This document shows positions 21,701 to 33,841 of a stretch of 64,000 nt of DNA, in pieces; the first letter of the stretch is position 1, and every line of letters begins with the position of its first letter. The stretch lies in the NCBI GenBank assembly GCA_037176725.1, contig JAZBRS010000011.1, positions 9,858,001 through 9,922,000 on the forward strand. Reading direction: 5' to 3'. The notes beneath the pieces are model-generated. The model made no database searches. It had not been told where the DNA came from and was given only the letters and a program-made list of their open reading frames with translations. The position numbers and the translations under genes are program-made. This DNA comes from Posidonia oceanica. Its lineage: Eukaryota; Streptophyta; Magnoliopsida; Alismatales; Posidoniaceae.

Positions 21701-24037
21701 TCCGGCGAAGGTCTAGGGAAGATCCGGAGGCCTGGGGAGGTGCGGATCGCCAGGTCGAACTCGGCGGAGGACTCTGGTGGTTGCAGAGGCGGAGGAGGTG
21801 CATGGGGCCACGGCGGCGGTCGCACGGGGGTGGAGCAGATCGGGGAAGTCTTGGCAAAGCTCGGGGGAGGCTCCGTAGCGGCGAAGGAGGCCTGGAATGC
21901 ACGGCACGCGGTGGTGGAGCTTAGTGCTCGTCGGGGAAGACGACACTGTAGCGGCGGAGGCTAAATCCTAGGCTAGGCCTCTAAACCTACTTCTAACTAT
22001 CTAGAAAGCTGCGTAGGCATGCAATGAGCTAGGAAGTGACCTCAGTTACCTGTGACGATGGCCGACGCATGCTGGCAATGTTGAGTTCCCTCTGACAGGG
22101 CAGCGAGCGTTGGCTACGGTGCTGCGGAGGTCGACGGAGGCACGCAGCGATCGGAGGGGACTCCTGGCGTCGCGGGGGAGCTCCGGAGTTGCTCAAAAGT
22201 TCGCTGCGATGCACTGCACATGATCTGGAAATTTTGGGTTGCACTGTGGATATTTTGGCTCTCCTCTGCTAGGTAGCTCTCTGGGTGCTGGTGGATGTTC
22301 CTCTAGGTTCGTGGAAGTCTAGTGAGTATGGAGGGGAAGTTAGATCGAGGTGGCGAGTGGTCTGGAGTGCGGTGGCTGTTCTGGTGGTTTTTGGGCAGAA
22401 AAGGTGCGTAAGTGTTTGTGGTGGAGGAGGGAGTGTGCTGGGTGGATGGCGGTGAATTGGGTGTTGGACGAGGAAGCTGGATGTCTGGTGAATGCTGTGG
22501 AGGAGTTTGGAGGGCTAGGGGTAGCTGTGGAGGCTTGGAGGAAGAGGGGAAGCTGCTGGTGTTGAGAAGGAGGGAGTCGGGTTCTCTCTGGCTTGGTGCG
22601 TGTGAAGTCTCAGGTTCAGACCACTGGAAGGGATGGGGGGACGTTGGTTTTGGTCTGGGTTTAGCACTTGAGTGGTCATGGGCGTGCAGGAGGTGGAAGT
22701 GGCTCTGTGCAGGCTTGGTAGTCTCTGGGTGTGCCGGCGGAGGAAGCTGCTTGCAGAGCGAACGCCGAACGGTGGCGTGGGGCAACCGTCGGGTGGAGAG
22801 GTGAAGTGTGGGCGGTGAGCGGTTCGTGAGGAGGTTGTGAGTGCAGAGGGAGTACTGGGCTTGCAGGTGTTGATGATGGGTTTTTGAAGTAGGAGGGAAA
22901 AGAAGGAGAAGGAAGGGAGATGGTGTCGAGCGCAAGTGGAGGAAGGAGAAGGAGAGGTTGTGGGCCGAGCCCGGGTTGAAAAAAAAGAGAAAAAAAAAGA
23001 AAGGAGAAAAGAAGAGGAGGGGGAGAAGGAATGGGCTCAGGCCCGTGGAAAAAAGGAAAATGAAAAAAGGAGGAAAGGAGGAGGAGAGGAGATGGGCTGT
23101 GAATGGGTTGGGCCTGAAAATTGAAGTAGAAAAGAAAAGAAAGGGGAAGGAAGAGGAGAGGGCTTGGAAGAAGAAAAGAGAAAAATAAAAATAAAATAAG
23201 AAAGGGTTGGCTTGGTTTTTGTTTTGAAAAAAGAAGGAAAAGAAATAAAAGAAGGAGATTTTGGATTTTGTTTTGAAAAAAAGAAAGAAATGAAAAAAAA
23301 GAAGGGGAAGGGCTTGGATTTTGTTTTGAAAAAAGAAATAAAAGAAATAGAAGAAGAAGGTGGCTTTTGGATTAGTTTTGAAAAAAGAAATATAAGAAAT
23401 AAAAGAAAGAGGTGATTTTTGGATTTTGTTTTGAAAGAAGAAAGAAAAGAAATAGAAGAAGAAGGTGGCTTTTGGATTTGTTTTGAAAAAAGAAAAGAAA
23501 TAAAATAAAGAGGTGGCTTGGCTTTGGTTTTGAAAAAAAAAGAAAAGAAATAAAAGAAGGAGAAGAAAAGGAAAGGAAAAAAAGGAAGGAAGAAAGAAAG
23601 AAAAGAAGATGGATTGGGCTTGGGCCTTAAAAGATAGAAAGAAGAAGAAAGAAAAGAAAGAGGAGAAGAAAAAGAAAAGGAAAGGAAAGAAAGAAAGAAA
23701 GAAAGAAAGAAAGGAAGAAGGATTGGAAATGGGCTTTTAGGTTTAGGATTTGGGTTTGGGATTTGGGTTTAGGACCGGGTGTGACCTAGTGTTTTTTCTA
23801 GGGTTTTGGGGTTTAGGAAAAGGGTGTGTGTGACCTAGGGTTTTTTCTAGGGTTTAGGGTTTTGGGGATGGGTGTGACCTAGAGTTTTTTCTAGGGTTTT
23901 GGGTTTGGGAATGTGTGTGACCTAGGGTTTTTTTCTAGGGTTTTAGTTTTAATTTTCTGGTTTTCGTGCAGGTTTTCTAAGTTTTTCCACCAGAGAGAGA
24001 GAGCCACTAAACAGAAGTCAAAAATGGGGTGTTAACA
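18702..24037 (-). repeat. Element A 5' LTR (complete, about 5.3 kb)
   Basis: On the sense strand it starts TGTTAACACCCC at 24037 and ends ...ATTACTACA at 18702, one base before the PBS, giving TG...CA ends. Its length of about 5336 bp is typical of Ogre-type elements and well above most Ty3/gypsy LTRs. The promoter should lie in the upstream (higher-coordinate) part. I could not place a TATA box or the transcription start with confidence. The last ~400 sense bases (18702-19090) contain a U5 block shared with elements C and D. Confidence 0.95.
19018..19090 (-). other. U5 block conserved across LTR families (A copy)
   Basis: In sense it contains GACCGATTCTC, GGGGGTGCCTAACACCTTCC and CCGTGCGTAACAGGAGTCC. 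Counterparts: C 42317-42390, D 49448-49519 and 60938-61010. It lies ~330-400 bp before the LTR end in A and D. Role unknown; the poly(A) or R/U5 region is the inference. Confidence 0.75.
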
Positions 24038-24249
24038 GGAAGAAAGATAGCTTGTCTTCGCCTGAGGAAATAAGTAAACGGCTAGAGCCTATGCGAAATG
24101 GAAGGGGCAAAATTACGAGAACGTACGAAGGAAGAGGAGGGCATCTCTTCCTGCTAAGAAAGTAAGCAAGAAAAGCAAGCAAGCAAAGGGGCATCCCTTC
24201 TTCTACTAAGGAAGCAAAGCAAATAGGACTCCATCTGCTCGGAGCAAAG

Positions 24250-25985
24250 TCGCGCGAAGGGTGAAAATTGGCAAGTTTTGGACTTACCGATCGGAAGGAG
24301 CACAATGATGGACGATAGGTTTCGGACCTATCAACCGCAATAAAAGGGGGGAGAAAAGTGACTAGTTTCGGGAAAGCAAAAGAAAAGTGATGAGTTTGGG
24401 ACTTATCGGCCGCAAGGGATGAGTTTCGGACCCATTGACCGCAAGGGGAGGAAAAAAGTGATAAGTTTTGGACTTATCGACCGGAAGGATGAGTTTTGGA
24501 CTCATCGACCGAGGATAGGTTTTGGACCTATCGATCGCAAAAGGAAAGAAAAAAGTGATAACTTTCGGACTTATCGACCGAAAGGATGAGTTTCGGACTC
24601 ATCGACCGAGGTTAGGTTTCGAACCTATCGACCGCAAAAGGAAATGCAAAAAGTGATAAGTTACAGACTTATCGACCGGAAGGATGAGTTTCGAACTCAT
24701 CGACCGAGGATAGGTTTCGAACCTATCGACCACAAAATGAAATGAAAAAAGTGATAAGTTTCGGACTTATCGACCGGAAGGATGAGTTTCGGACTCATCG
24801 ACCAAGGATAGGTTTCGGACCTATCGACCGCAAAAGGAAAGAAAAAAGTGATAAGTTTCGGACTTATCGACCAGAGGGATGAGTTTCGGACTCATCGACT
24901 GAGGATAGATTTCGGACCTATCGACCACAAAAGGAAAGAAAAAAGTGATAAGTTTCAGACTTATCGATCGAAAAGTTGAGTTTCGGACTCATCGACCGAG
25001 GATAGGTTTCGGACCTATCGACCGCCAAAGGAAATGAAAAAAGTGATAAGTTTCAGACTTATCAACCAGATGGATGAGTTTCCGACTCATTGACCGAGGA
25101 TAGGTTTCGGACCTATCGATCGCAAAAGGAAAGAAAAAAGTGATAAGTTTCGAACTTATCGACCGGAAGGATGAGTTTCGGACTCATCAACCGAGGATAG
25201 GTTTCGGACCTATCGACCGCATAAGGAAATGAAAAAAGTGATAAGTTTTGGACTTATTGACCAAAAGGATGAGTTTCGGACTCATTGACCGAGGATAGGT
25301 TTCGGACCTATCGACCGCAAAAGGAATGAAAAAAGTGATAAGTTTCGGACTTATCGACCGGAAGGATGAATTTCAGACTCATCGACTGAGGATAGGTTTC
25401 AGACCTATCGACCGCAAAAGGAAAGAAAAAAGTGATAAGTTTCGAACTTATCGACCGGAAGGATGTGTTTCGGACTCATCGACCGAGGATAGGTTTCGGA
25501 CCTATCGACCGCAAAAGGAAAGAAAAAAGTGATAAGTTTCGGACTTATCGACTAGAAGGATGTGTTTTGGACTCATCGACCGAGGATAGGTTTCAGACCT
25601 ATCGACCGCAAAAGGAAAGAAAAAAGTGATAAGTTTCAGACTTATCGACTGGAAGGATGAGTTTTAGACTCATCGACCGAGGATAGGTTTCGGACCTATC
25701 GACCGCAAAAGAAAAGAAAAAAGTGATAAGTTTCGGACTTATCGACTGGAAGGATGAGTTTTGGACTCATCGACCGAGGATAGGTTTCGGACCTATCGAC
25801 TGCAAAAGGAAAGAAAAAAGTGATAAGTTTCGGACTTATCGATCGGAAAGATGAGTTTCAGACTCATCGACCGAGCATAGGTTTCAGACCTATTGACCGC
25901 AAATGGAAAGAAAAAAGTGATAAGTTTTGGACTTATCGACTGGAATGATGAGTTTCGGACTCATTGACCGGAAAAGAAAAAGAAA
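24250..25985 (-). repeat. Tandem array of triple hairpins, element B
   Basis: About 17 units of ~96 bp. On the given strand each unit holds three hairpins with the same loop: GATAAG-TTTCGGA-CTTATC, GATGAG-TTTCGGA-CTCATC and GATAGG-TTTCGGA-CCTATC, separated by GACCG and followed by an A-rich CAAAAGGAAAGAAAAAAGT spacer. Arm differences are matched by complementary changes in the partner arm. Many units carry single-base decay. Confidence 0.93.
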
Positions 25986-26082
25986 AAGGAAAGGAAAGGG
26001 GCATCAGCAGATGAACTCGTGACAATTAGGTATGTCAGCGGGGGAAAGATGGGGGGAGTGATACCACGGGACAGCTAGAAAG

Positions 26083-26137
26083 GATGCCCTTGGTATCAGG
26101 AATGATACCAAGGGACAGCCGAAGCGCCCTTGAAATC
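26083..26137 (-). other. Conserved stem-loop block, element B copy 1
   Basis: In sense: GATTTCAAGGG, GCGCTTCGGC, CCCTTGGTATC, loop, GATACCAAGGG. Relative to A, the C-to-T change in the middle arm is matched by G-to-A changes in both possible partners, so both alternative stems stay paired. Confidence 0.75.
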
Positions 26138-26239
26138 GAAATGCAGAGGATGGAGACAAAACTGACGTGTTTGTCAAACGAGTAGTTAGGGGTACCAGCC
26201 CGGTGCAGATGGAAACGTAATACCATAGGGCAGCAAAAA

Positions 26240-26296
26240 GATGCCCTTGGTATCGGTGGAAGATACCAGGAGACAGCCGAGGCGCCCTTGGCATCG
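26240..26296 (-). other. Conserved stem-loop block, element B copy 2
   Basis: A second copy ~157 bp from the first, in sense GATGCCAAGGG, GCGCCTCGGC, CTCCTGGTATC, loop, GATACCAAGGG. Pairing is weaker because of two mismatches. Each copy is preceded (sense) by the same AACTACT...TTTG(A/G)CAAACG segment, so the ~155-bp unit has been tandemly duplicated in B. Confidence 0.72.
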
Positions 26297-26727
26297 AAAT
26301 ACGAAGGATAGAGACAAAACTGACGCGTTTGCCAAACAAGTAGTTAGGGGTACCAGCCCGGTGTAGCTCCGACTGAGGGTGCTCGGCGGCCTTGCTTGAT
26401 TTGATGGCATTGGTCTACAGAGATTCTGGCATCTGTATAGAATGTGGGGGCTTTCTTGCGACTTCCTGGTGCTGAAAGTCTTGGTCACTACTCCTAACTC
26501 TGTGAGCTACTCAATGCGTCCCATGCAGTGTTCTGGCAGCAAACCTGGCTAGGGGCCCAAGGCATGATTGGCAAGAACACACATGCATCAAGCAATCTTG
26601 AGACACAAGCAGATGGCACAAAATATCTTTTCATTGATTAAGTCCTGGTTACATGCCTATAGCAAGCCATACAAGATGTAGCATGACTCAAGACAGAACA
26701 TGTAATTGCGCAAATGCCCTAACTGGT
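26297..26727 (-). other. Non-coding spacer, element B 3' region
   Basis: No gene seen. It corresponds to A:5884-6249, with shared words such as CTACAGAGATTCTGGCATCTG and GGCATGATT(A/G)(A/G)CAAG. Confidence 0.6.
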
Positions 26728-28020
26728 TCAGGCTTTCTTTGACCTCCTATTATTGGAGAATAGAGGTGCGCCAGGTGGGATCTCGTTGATGGGCCAGAGT
26801 CCCTGCACCTCAGTCACATACTCAGGGGTGCATCTTGAGCCTTTTGTAGCTGCGATATCCATTGACTGCACTCCATGGCTCATCAGGTCGGCAAACTTTG
26901 TTGTGGCAGCAGTTGAACTGAGAGGATAGGGTTGAAGAAGTCCAGGCACTGTGCTATTGACAAAGGTGCCCTGCTGGAAGCTGAACTGCCACATGACCTA
27001 GATAGGGTGGTATTCTACACCCTCGGTGAACCCTAGCAGCACCACTAATCGCATGTCGCGGGTGCTGAAGAAGACAATAAAAGGTTCAGCAGCGAATGGG
27101 ATGATACACTAGGTTACTGCGTCATCCATCAGCTTTGATAGTTTCTCGTATTCCTCGTGGACGCTCTGAATGGTCCGGGCATGGCTGCTGTGGTGGTAAG
27201 ACTCAAAGGCCGATCTCTGTGGGCGTAGAAGGTCCATCCCCAGATGCCTAGCTAGCCAAACCTGTACCAAGGCTCCGCAGCCGTGATAGTGGCAGTGGCG
27301 CTGTGTGATGCGATCCAGTCCACGGTAAGTCTTTGCTAGGACTACTGGTGCCAGGTCGACTTGCTAGGTCACCACAGCAAGTGCGATCTCAGCAATCTCG
27401 ATGGCGACCATCATCCGACTGTGGCTGAAAGTTAGCTCGCCTAGAAAATGGGTAATAAAACCCTAGAGCCATAGCTCATCTTCGAGCTCGGCACGTTTCT
27501 TGACGGCTCCATCAAAGTATCCCAAGTAGAGCATGGGCGTGGGCCCGTCGGAGCAGATCAATCTTCGCTGGCAGCTCATAGTATAGAGTCAAGACAGTTG
27601 GCTCAAGACTGCCACATGTCTGTCGCGCCTTGTGAAAATAGTTGGTCCCATGAGCTTGGAGAAGCTATAGATCTGACGTACTTCCTCCAGCGTGGGCGTT
27701 AGCTTTGTTCTGTCGAAGCGGAAAACATAGTGCGTTGGCTTCCAGAATCTTGTAGCGGTGCATAGGAGATGTTGGCTCACCTCCACATTAGCTGCCCTCA
27801 AAAGCTTGGATGGTATGCCCCACAAGCGTAGCTTCTTGCAGTCATATTCGGTGAGTTTGCCAATCCACTCCCGAAGGGTCTCGGAGCAATGCGTCGGGGT
27901 CATCAAGGTAGGGAAACCCATTGCACGAACCACGAGGGATGTAGTGCAGGAAACTCGTATAAAAAGTCTCTCCAAGTACCTGCAATCGAGGTTGCGATCC
28001 ATCAGGTCATACACAGACAT
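26728..28020 (-). pseudogene. Element B post-integrase ORF, DUF7745/plant-mobile-domain-like (broken)
   Basis: A 431-codon minus-strand frame from ATG at 28020 to 26728, all in one frame but with internal stops, including 27589-27591 and TAG 27463-27465. It matches the A ORF along its length and extends further upstream (MSVYDLMDRNLDCRYLERLF), so the true N-terminus is probably the B start. The stop at 27463 falls on the same codon as A's TGA at 6988: the two copies lost one Trp-like codon (LWL-x-GF) by different changes. The C-terminal part QGLWPINEIPPGAPLF is open. Function unknown. Confidence 0.68.
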
Positions 28021-30218
28021 GTAACATTGACTGTCAAAGAAGCAGATGCGTGATCAAAGGCAACAAAGCAGTTAATATGTAACAATTAGCAATTAGATCA
28101 CAGAATTTAGGCATATTTAGTCAAAGAGGGGCTTTGCCTACTCAAGGTGAAATAGCACGAGGAAATACACATGTCCTCGTTCGTACAGGGCGAGGAGACA
28201 AGTGAGAGGCTTTGTCTACCCAGAGTGAGGTTGCATGAAGGATGGTAGGTGCTCCGTGGTTGAGTGTCTTGCCCGGGAGCCATTCAGAGTGGCTCCAGCT
28301 GAGATTCTGTTATTTAGACAAACTACAGGGGTCTTCTTGCAATTTTCCCATGTACTGAGGCTTCTGGTAGCTGCTCCATGACTTTTGTGCATTGCCAAGA
28401 TCTGAAGGAGCTCTCCTCGTGATTCTGAGGGGTTACACTATAATTCTGTCTGAGATCGGGGCTGATTTGACACTTTTGCAAAAGCTGGGGGCCTATTTGC
28501 TATTCTTGGGAATGCGAGGAAATGTGCCGCTATTCTGTTGGCTATGCTGTTCTACTGGGTATATCTGCAGCTGATGCACTAATACTGAGCATGGCCTGGG
28601 TTCTGCCAACTGTTGGAAGCAGACTTGGCGTTTTTTGCTAAAGCTGAGGACCTGTTCGCAGTTTCGCATGACTACGAGGGGTATCTTGCAATTCTACCAA
28701 ATGCTACTGTAATGATGCCTATTCCGGGGCATTTGTGATGTGATGAGTGATGAGAGAGATCTCGAGTGCTCGTGGCAAACATGGCTGGGGCTCTGCCAAA
28801 TTCGGGTGGCGGTTTGGTCCTTTATGCAAAAGATAAGGGCTTATCAACAATTTCCTAGAAGAGAGGGGTTGTTCTGCAAATTCATCACTTGGAAGGTCTT
28901 TCCGACAATTGCCATTAGGCCCGGAGTTTATGACAATTTTTATTAAGCCGCGGGATTCCAGCATAATACTGTGAAAATCGAGGGTGCATCTGCAATTTTA
29001 CTGGGCAAATTGCGTTTTAGCCCTTGGATGAATTTTACTAGGAATGGACCGGAATTTCAAAGCCTGCGGGCCCCACTAGCACAACTGCCTGCAACCGGCG
29101 CACAGTACTAGAATGCACCTCTTATTTGCCTAAGATCTCGACTTAAGACACTATTCATTTATTTTTCAAAAATGTCTTCTTAACTTACTCCTTCCCCCTC
29201 TTTCTTTTCTTTCTTTCTTCTTTCTTTCCTTTTTTATTTCCTCCACACCCTCAGCCCGTGCTTTCTTCTTCCTCTCTTCTTCTTCCTATTGCAACCGGCA
29301 GCTAGGGCAACAGGGAGAGGCATGCGGCGGCGGATTGGTGCTTTGGCAACTGCGAGAAATGGTATGCCTGTCTTCCCTTTACCATTTCATTTCTTCTGCC
29401 TCCACTCCATGGCAATGTTGGTAGTCAAGGGGTGTCGCCGGCAGGCTGGGGTGTCGGCGGCTTGGGGTGGCACAGTGGGCTTGGGGGCCGGCGGACTAGC
29501 GGCACGGCGGGCTGGTGCTGGCGGTGGGTTGGGCGGCACAAGGTGGACGGCGGTGGGCTTGGGGGCTGGCGGCGTTGTGGTGCGGGCTGGCGGTGGGCTA
29601 GTGGTGCAGTGGCCGGTGGAGGGTTGGCTCTGCCCCATCTCCCCCCTCTTCTTCTTTTCTTTCCTTTTCTAGCCATTTATTCATCATTTCATCATCATTT
29701 TTTTTTGAAATGTTACTGCTAAAAAAAACTTGAATATGGCTCTGATTTTTGTCCTGCTTGATTCATGATGCCAGATATGCCTCTATGCTAGGAAAAAAAT
29801 TATTTCTCTCTTTGAATGCAATACACATGCTATGTCTGAGTGCCAATGAACTGTATTTCTATATTTTCAAGCATTTTGCCAGATATACATTGCCAGTGGA
29901 TATGTTTGAATGCTACGAACTGAATGACCCTCTGTTTCCTTGATCTCTGCCTGTTATGCTGTGCTGAATATTTGTTTGCTTGTTAGGAAAATTTCTCATT
30001 TCGCTTTTCTGAATGCCACACGTGCATGCTTGAATGTTGAATGCTTTTAATTACCATGCTTGACTCTTACTGTGACCAGGCTTGCACAAGTTTGTTTTTT
30101 GAAATCTGACCATACCGAGCCAATGTATGATTTTTCTTTCTTTTGAAATGCTGCTAAAACTTGGCTTTACCATGTTAATGGATGGCTACTTGACTCTGAC
30201 TTTTGCCTGCTTTGGCAG
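28021..30218 (+). other. Insertion in element B, upstream part
   Basis: This sequence has no counterpart in A except for its first ~200 bases. It contains repeated phrases of the kind GGGGTCTTCTTGCAATTTT and GCAAAAGCTGGGGGCC, a pyrimidine-rich stretch (29190-29290), and a possible first exon with ATG near 29320 followed by a GTATG donor-like site at about 29361. A GGC-rich stretch (29430-29640) and T-rich intron-like sequence follow. It probably includes promoter, 5' UTR and first intron of the gene that follows. Exact borders of the insertion were not found and no terminal inverted repeat was recognised. Confidence 0.5.
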
Positions 30219-32510
30219 TTTGACTCTGTGTATGTTGGCACGAGCTCCCGTGTGGCGAGTGGGTCTGGTTCGAGCTCGTGGTCTCGTAGCCGAGGGGCTT
30301 CGAACTCTCGAGTGTCCCACGGTGCCTCCAGTTCGCGGGGTTCTCGCGAGAGTTCTGGTAGTCCTGAGCTAGTGATTTCCCGAGACGTGAGCTTTAGCTT
30401 TTGCTTTGTTTCTACTTTCTGCTTTGCCAACTAGAACCTGACTCTGGTCTTCTATTTAATAAGAGGCCAGGAACTATGGCGGTCATTTGCTCGACGACAA
30501 CCATATTTGTAGCCGGGATGACTTTGTGGTAAGCCTGCTTCCCTTATGCTAACGGTTTATTAACTCTGGATGCTTGTTAAGTTGCTAATTTCTCTTTTGT
30601 TGTTTAACAACACGGTATGGCTGGGCGAGTGATGCGGTGTAGTTGGGTACCCATGCTGGATCACCTCCGGTGTCTCCCCGAGTTCCTTCAGGATTTTTTG
30701 CTGCACCGCAGTCCCTTCGGGAGTTTCCTCTAGATCCCAGTGATCCATGGCCACTATCAGTTCTTCCGGGCACTGGCGAAGCGGTGGTGGCATGAAACTC
30801 ACACATTTCATTTCCCATGCGGGGAAATGACTGTTCTGTCGGACCACTGGGCCCTGTTGACAGGGTTGAGCTTTGGTGGCGAGCCAATTGTTGGGAAGGC
30901 AGCTCAGGGATTTTCCAAGGTGCCATAGCTGCTGGGGCGGGAGGCCCCCAAGATGGTTCGCACAACCTACTATCTCACTTTGTAGTGGATACGGGAGTGG
31001 CCTTTGCTCTAGCCGGACCCCACGCCGAGCTCGAGGGAGGCTGGCTATGTTCTTTGCCGCTTCTTGCTCGAGCTGTTTGGGCTGATCTTTTGCGAGTCAT
31101 CCGGCTACTGCATTCACGTAGATTGGCTGGTATATCTTGCAGATGTGGAACAGCTCGGGCAGTACGACTAGGGTGGCGCCAGCTATGCCTACCTACGGGC
31201 TTGACGAGGTGGTCTATCGGAACAGCCGCTCCTACGTCGGCTTGTACCCACTGCTAACGGTAAGTTTCTGCCCAACCTTAATATCTGCTTGTCTATTTAA
31301 TTTTCTGTCTATTCTGTAATTTGTATTAACTGTTTAAATGTTGCCTTGGCAATATTAGGCCATTGAGCATGTCTGGCGGGGCCATTACTTCTTCCACCTT
31401 CGTCCCAAGCTATTGCCGCTTCCTCGACAGTGGTGCGAGCCGGACCACCATGCCGCGTCAGGGGTGTACATCTACGAGGCCTACCGGTACCTGCTGGACC
31501 TGGTGGACTTGGAGGAGGTGAGTGTAGAAATAATTTCCTTTATTTCTGCTTGAATAGCTGTTTCAGAAAACCATTCTGACACCTGGCTGTTATTATTGCT
31601 CATAGGTGACGCTACGGCCGTTTATCCGTTACGAGGGGCTTGACTGGGCTCCACTGGATTCCGCTCGGGCACTGAGGAGAAAGCAAATGCGGTTCTTCTA
31701 TTTGAAGAAATCTGTGTATTATTTGCCAGGCCGTGTCCGCCACTAGTTCACAAGTGAGTTTGGCGTTCCGGCGCCTCCTCCAGAGGACATGGCGTCGCGG
31801 ACGGCAACCGGTGTTGTTGCCCACCTGTCGGTCGCTACCGCTCTGGGTGGTAGGAGCCGATATACCATCTGGGAGGTCGGCTAGGAGGATTACCTCGAGT
31901 GGTTCCGGTGGGTGGGGCGGCCGTACCTGTTCCTCGAGGAGCTGAGGGAGAGCCAGAGGGCTATGTGGTACTTTGAGGACTGGGCCGCGGTAATCTGTCT
32001 TTCCCCTGTTATGAATTGCTTACTTTGTGGTTGGCATGTTCTGATCTGCCTTTTGACTTGTTGCAGAGCTTCGAGGTGACAATGGCGGCTTTCTACCAGA
32101 AGATGCACCGAGCACGGGTAAGTAATGCAATTTAAGTATTTTAAGTTCCATAAAATTTATATTGCCCAGCTTCTGACACCTTGTGCTTTTTGAAACAGGC
32201 GCGGCGCAAGTTGGCGCTTGTCCTGGTAAGTATTTAAATGAAATTGCAATTACCGTGTACCCTGCTGGTTCTGACAGCTATTGTGTTTATATTTCAGGTT
32301 CCTACCGTCAATACTGAGTCGAGTGGCGAGTTCGGCCAAGACCTCGACTAGGAGGACGTATCAGATCCTGAGTACCAGGCGGGGGCAGGTGGCGCTGTTC
32401 CGGGCCCGTCGCAGTCCAAGGCCACCTCTGCTAGGTACGCTTGGCAGTTGCGCCGGAGACCAGCTCGGCAGAACATAGCTAGCACCGACTCTAGCGAGGA
32501 GGATGACTAG
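30219..32510 (+). pseudogene. Plant mobile domain (PMD) gene with introns, broken, antisense within element B
   Basis: Exons on the plus strand with GT-AG borders: 30219-30386 (Ser-rich), ~30600-31259 (contains FFRALAKRWWHETHTFHFP and GEMTV, the PMD signature, then YLADVEQLGQYD), 31359-31517, 31606-31989, 32067-32117, 32199-32225, and 32298-32510 ending SSEEDD-stop. Introns are short and T-rich. Coding is broken by TAG codons (for example at ~30730, in VPxLLG, in QYDxGGA, RHxFTS and VGxEDY) and one frameshift near 31193. PMD proteins occur as host genes (MAIN/MAIL-like) and in transposons. The fragment lies antisense to the retrotransposon genes and is absent from A. It may be a captured host gene or the cargo of a DNA transposon. 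Splice sites were read by eye. Confidence 0.75.
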
Positions 32511-33841
32511 GGCATGACCGGCCTGCTGTAGTTAGCTTTCTTTTATTGCCAGCTTGAGTGTACCTTTTAAAAAAAAAATTGTAAATTGTAAGCGACTGCT
32601 TAAGTAAGCTGTCAATGTAAACTGGCTGTGTAGACTGTTTAATTGATTCTGAATGCAATCTGCCTTTGCAACAACCTATATAGTGTGCTTGTGTATGCTT
32701 TGGATGAGTGTATGGCTTTGATTTGCAGGTATGTGAAGAATTTACACCGGTTGGGGCAAGCCGAGAGAAGCAAGCAGAACTCTGTGATTTTACTGTAAAT
32801 CACGTGCACCATTTACGCGCAGGGTTTACACACAATAGTAAATTTTGCCTGGGTTTTTGGGCTGCGCGATTGGTCTATTCTCCGGGTGTTTGTTTCTTCT
32901 TTGCAGTGCCTTGGCTGAAGTACTGTCCCATGTAGAGTGGGGCCTTGCAGAGGGGGAGGGATGAAACAAAAGGACTAATGTTTGATAAATGAATGATATA
33001 TGCTTCTCTTTTTTTGTTTGTTTTTTGTTGCCCTTAGTATATGGAGTGCTTGACGCCTGCTGTGGAGGAGGAGAGTGGTCTCTAACTCACTGGACTCTAC
33101 TCAAACTCGTAACTTGCTGGTGGCACTCCGGGATAGGTGATGGTTTTGTGTTTAGGTGGTGGCGTGGTGAGGACAGGCTCCATGCCAAACTCTCAAGGAT
33201 CTACACCTACTCTTTTCATTTTTCCTTGTTTCTTTTGCTCCCACATAGACGTGCAAGTTTCTCCTATCCCTGGCTTGGAGGTAATGGGCACCTGGTTTGA
33301 GGCTGGGGAGCTGCTTGTTGGACAGGAGTGGCTAGGCCCTGTGGGATTTGTAGATTTCCCAAGCACGGACTTCGACTCCTCTCCAAGGTAAGTAGGAGGG
33401 ATGGAGTCATACTGCATGCCTCTATCTCTAGGGCCGACTTCTGTCTTCGCCTTCTTTCTTCTTTCTTTCTTTTTACGCTCATGCTTAGACATATATTATA
33501 TTTCTAGCTCACTCTCGCTCACACCCAAGTATTTTATCTCCCTCTGGAGGTGCGAGTCCTAGAGGGTTTGGGCATTTCACCTGTTCTTACTGAGTGGTGG
33601 CTTTCTCACTGGTTAGGATATCTAAGTAGTGTCAGGTGAGGTAGAATAGACTCTTTCTAGAGCAGGCAAGCACTTCTGATTTCATCATTGGGCTATGATT
33701 ACAATGCATGTGTTTTCTCTTTTCTCTTTTTTCTTCTTTTTTTTGACAGATAAACATGGCTAATAAAAAGGATGCATAAAGATGCTAAAATGTATGCAAA
33801 TGGAAAGGAGGGGGTTTTGCAAGGCGAGGGTGCAACCTCGG
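32511..33841 (-). other. Spacer between PMD gene and integrase, element B
   Basis: Bases 32511-32960 are 3' flank of the PMD gene, with an A-run at 32570 and no further gene. From about 32985 the sequence is homologous to A:7778-8844, so the right border of the insertion lies near 32960-32985. T-rich tracts occur at 33001 and 33450. Confidence 0.65.

Larger units (their letters stand above)
1..24037 (-). mobile_element. Element A: nearly complete Tat/Ogre-type Ty3/gypsy LTR retrotransposon
   Basis: Seen: bases 1-4352 repeat at 19667-24037, and between them minus-strand frames encode gag, protease, RT, RNase H, a second RNase H and integrase in Ty3/gypsy order. The minus-strand PBS lies next to the right LTR and the PPT next to the left LTR, so transcription runs right to left. 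The left LTR lacks its last ~965 bp because the window starts inside it. Known: Tat/Ogre elements have long LTRs, a tRNA-Arg-type PBS and an additional archaeal-type RNase H. By eye the two LTRs differ at about 15 of the first ~610 aligned bases, so the insertion is fairly recent, yet the genes carry stops and frameshifts. The right flank (24038 on) is the 3' region of element B, so A is nested in B. Confidence 0.93.

Noticed and set aside
29289..29672. 127-codon plus-strand frame upstream of the PMD gene
   Set aside because: Gly/Ala-rich product of a GGC-repeat region; only the first ~70 bases could be a real exon, and that was not called separately.
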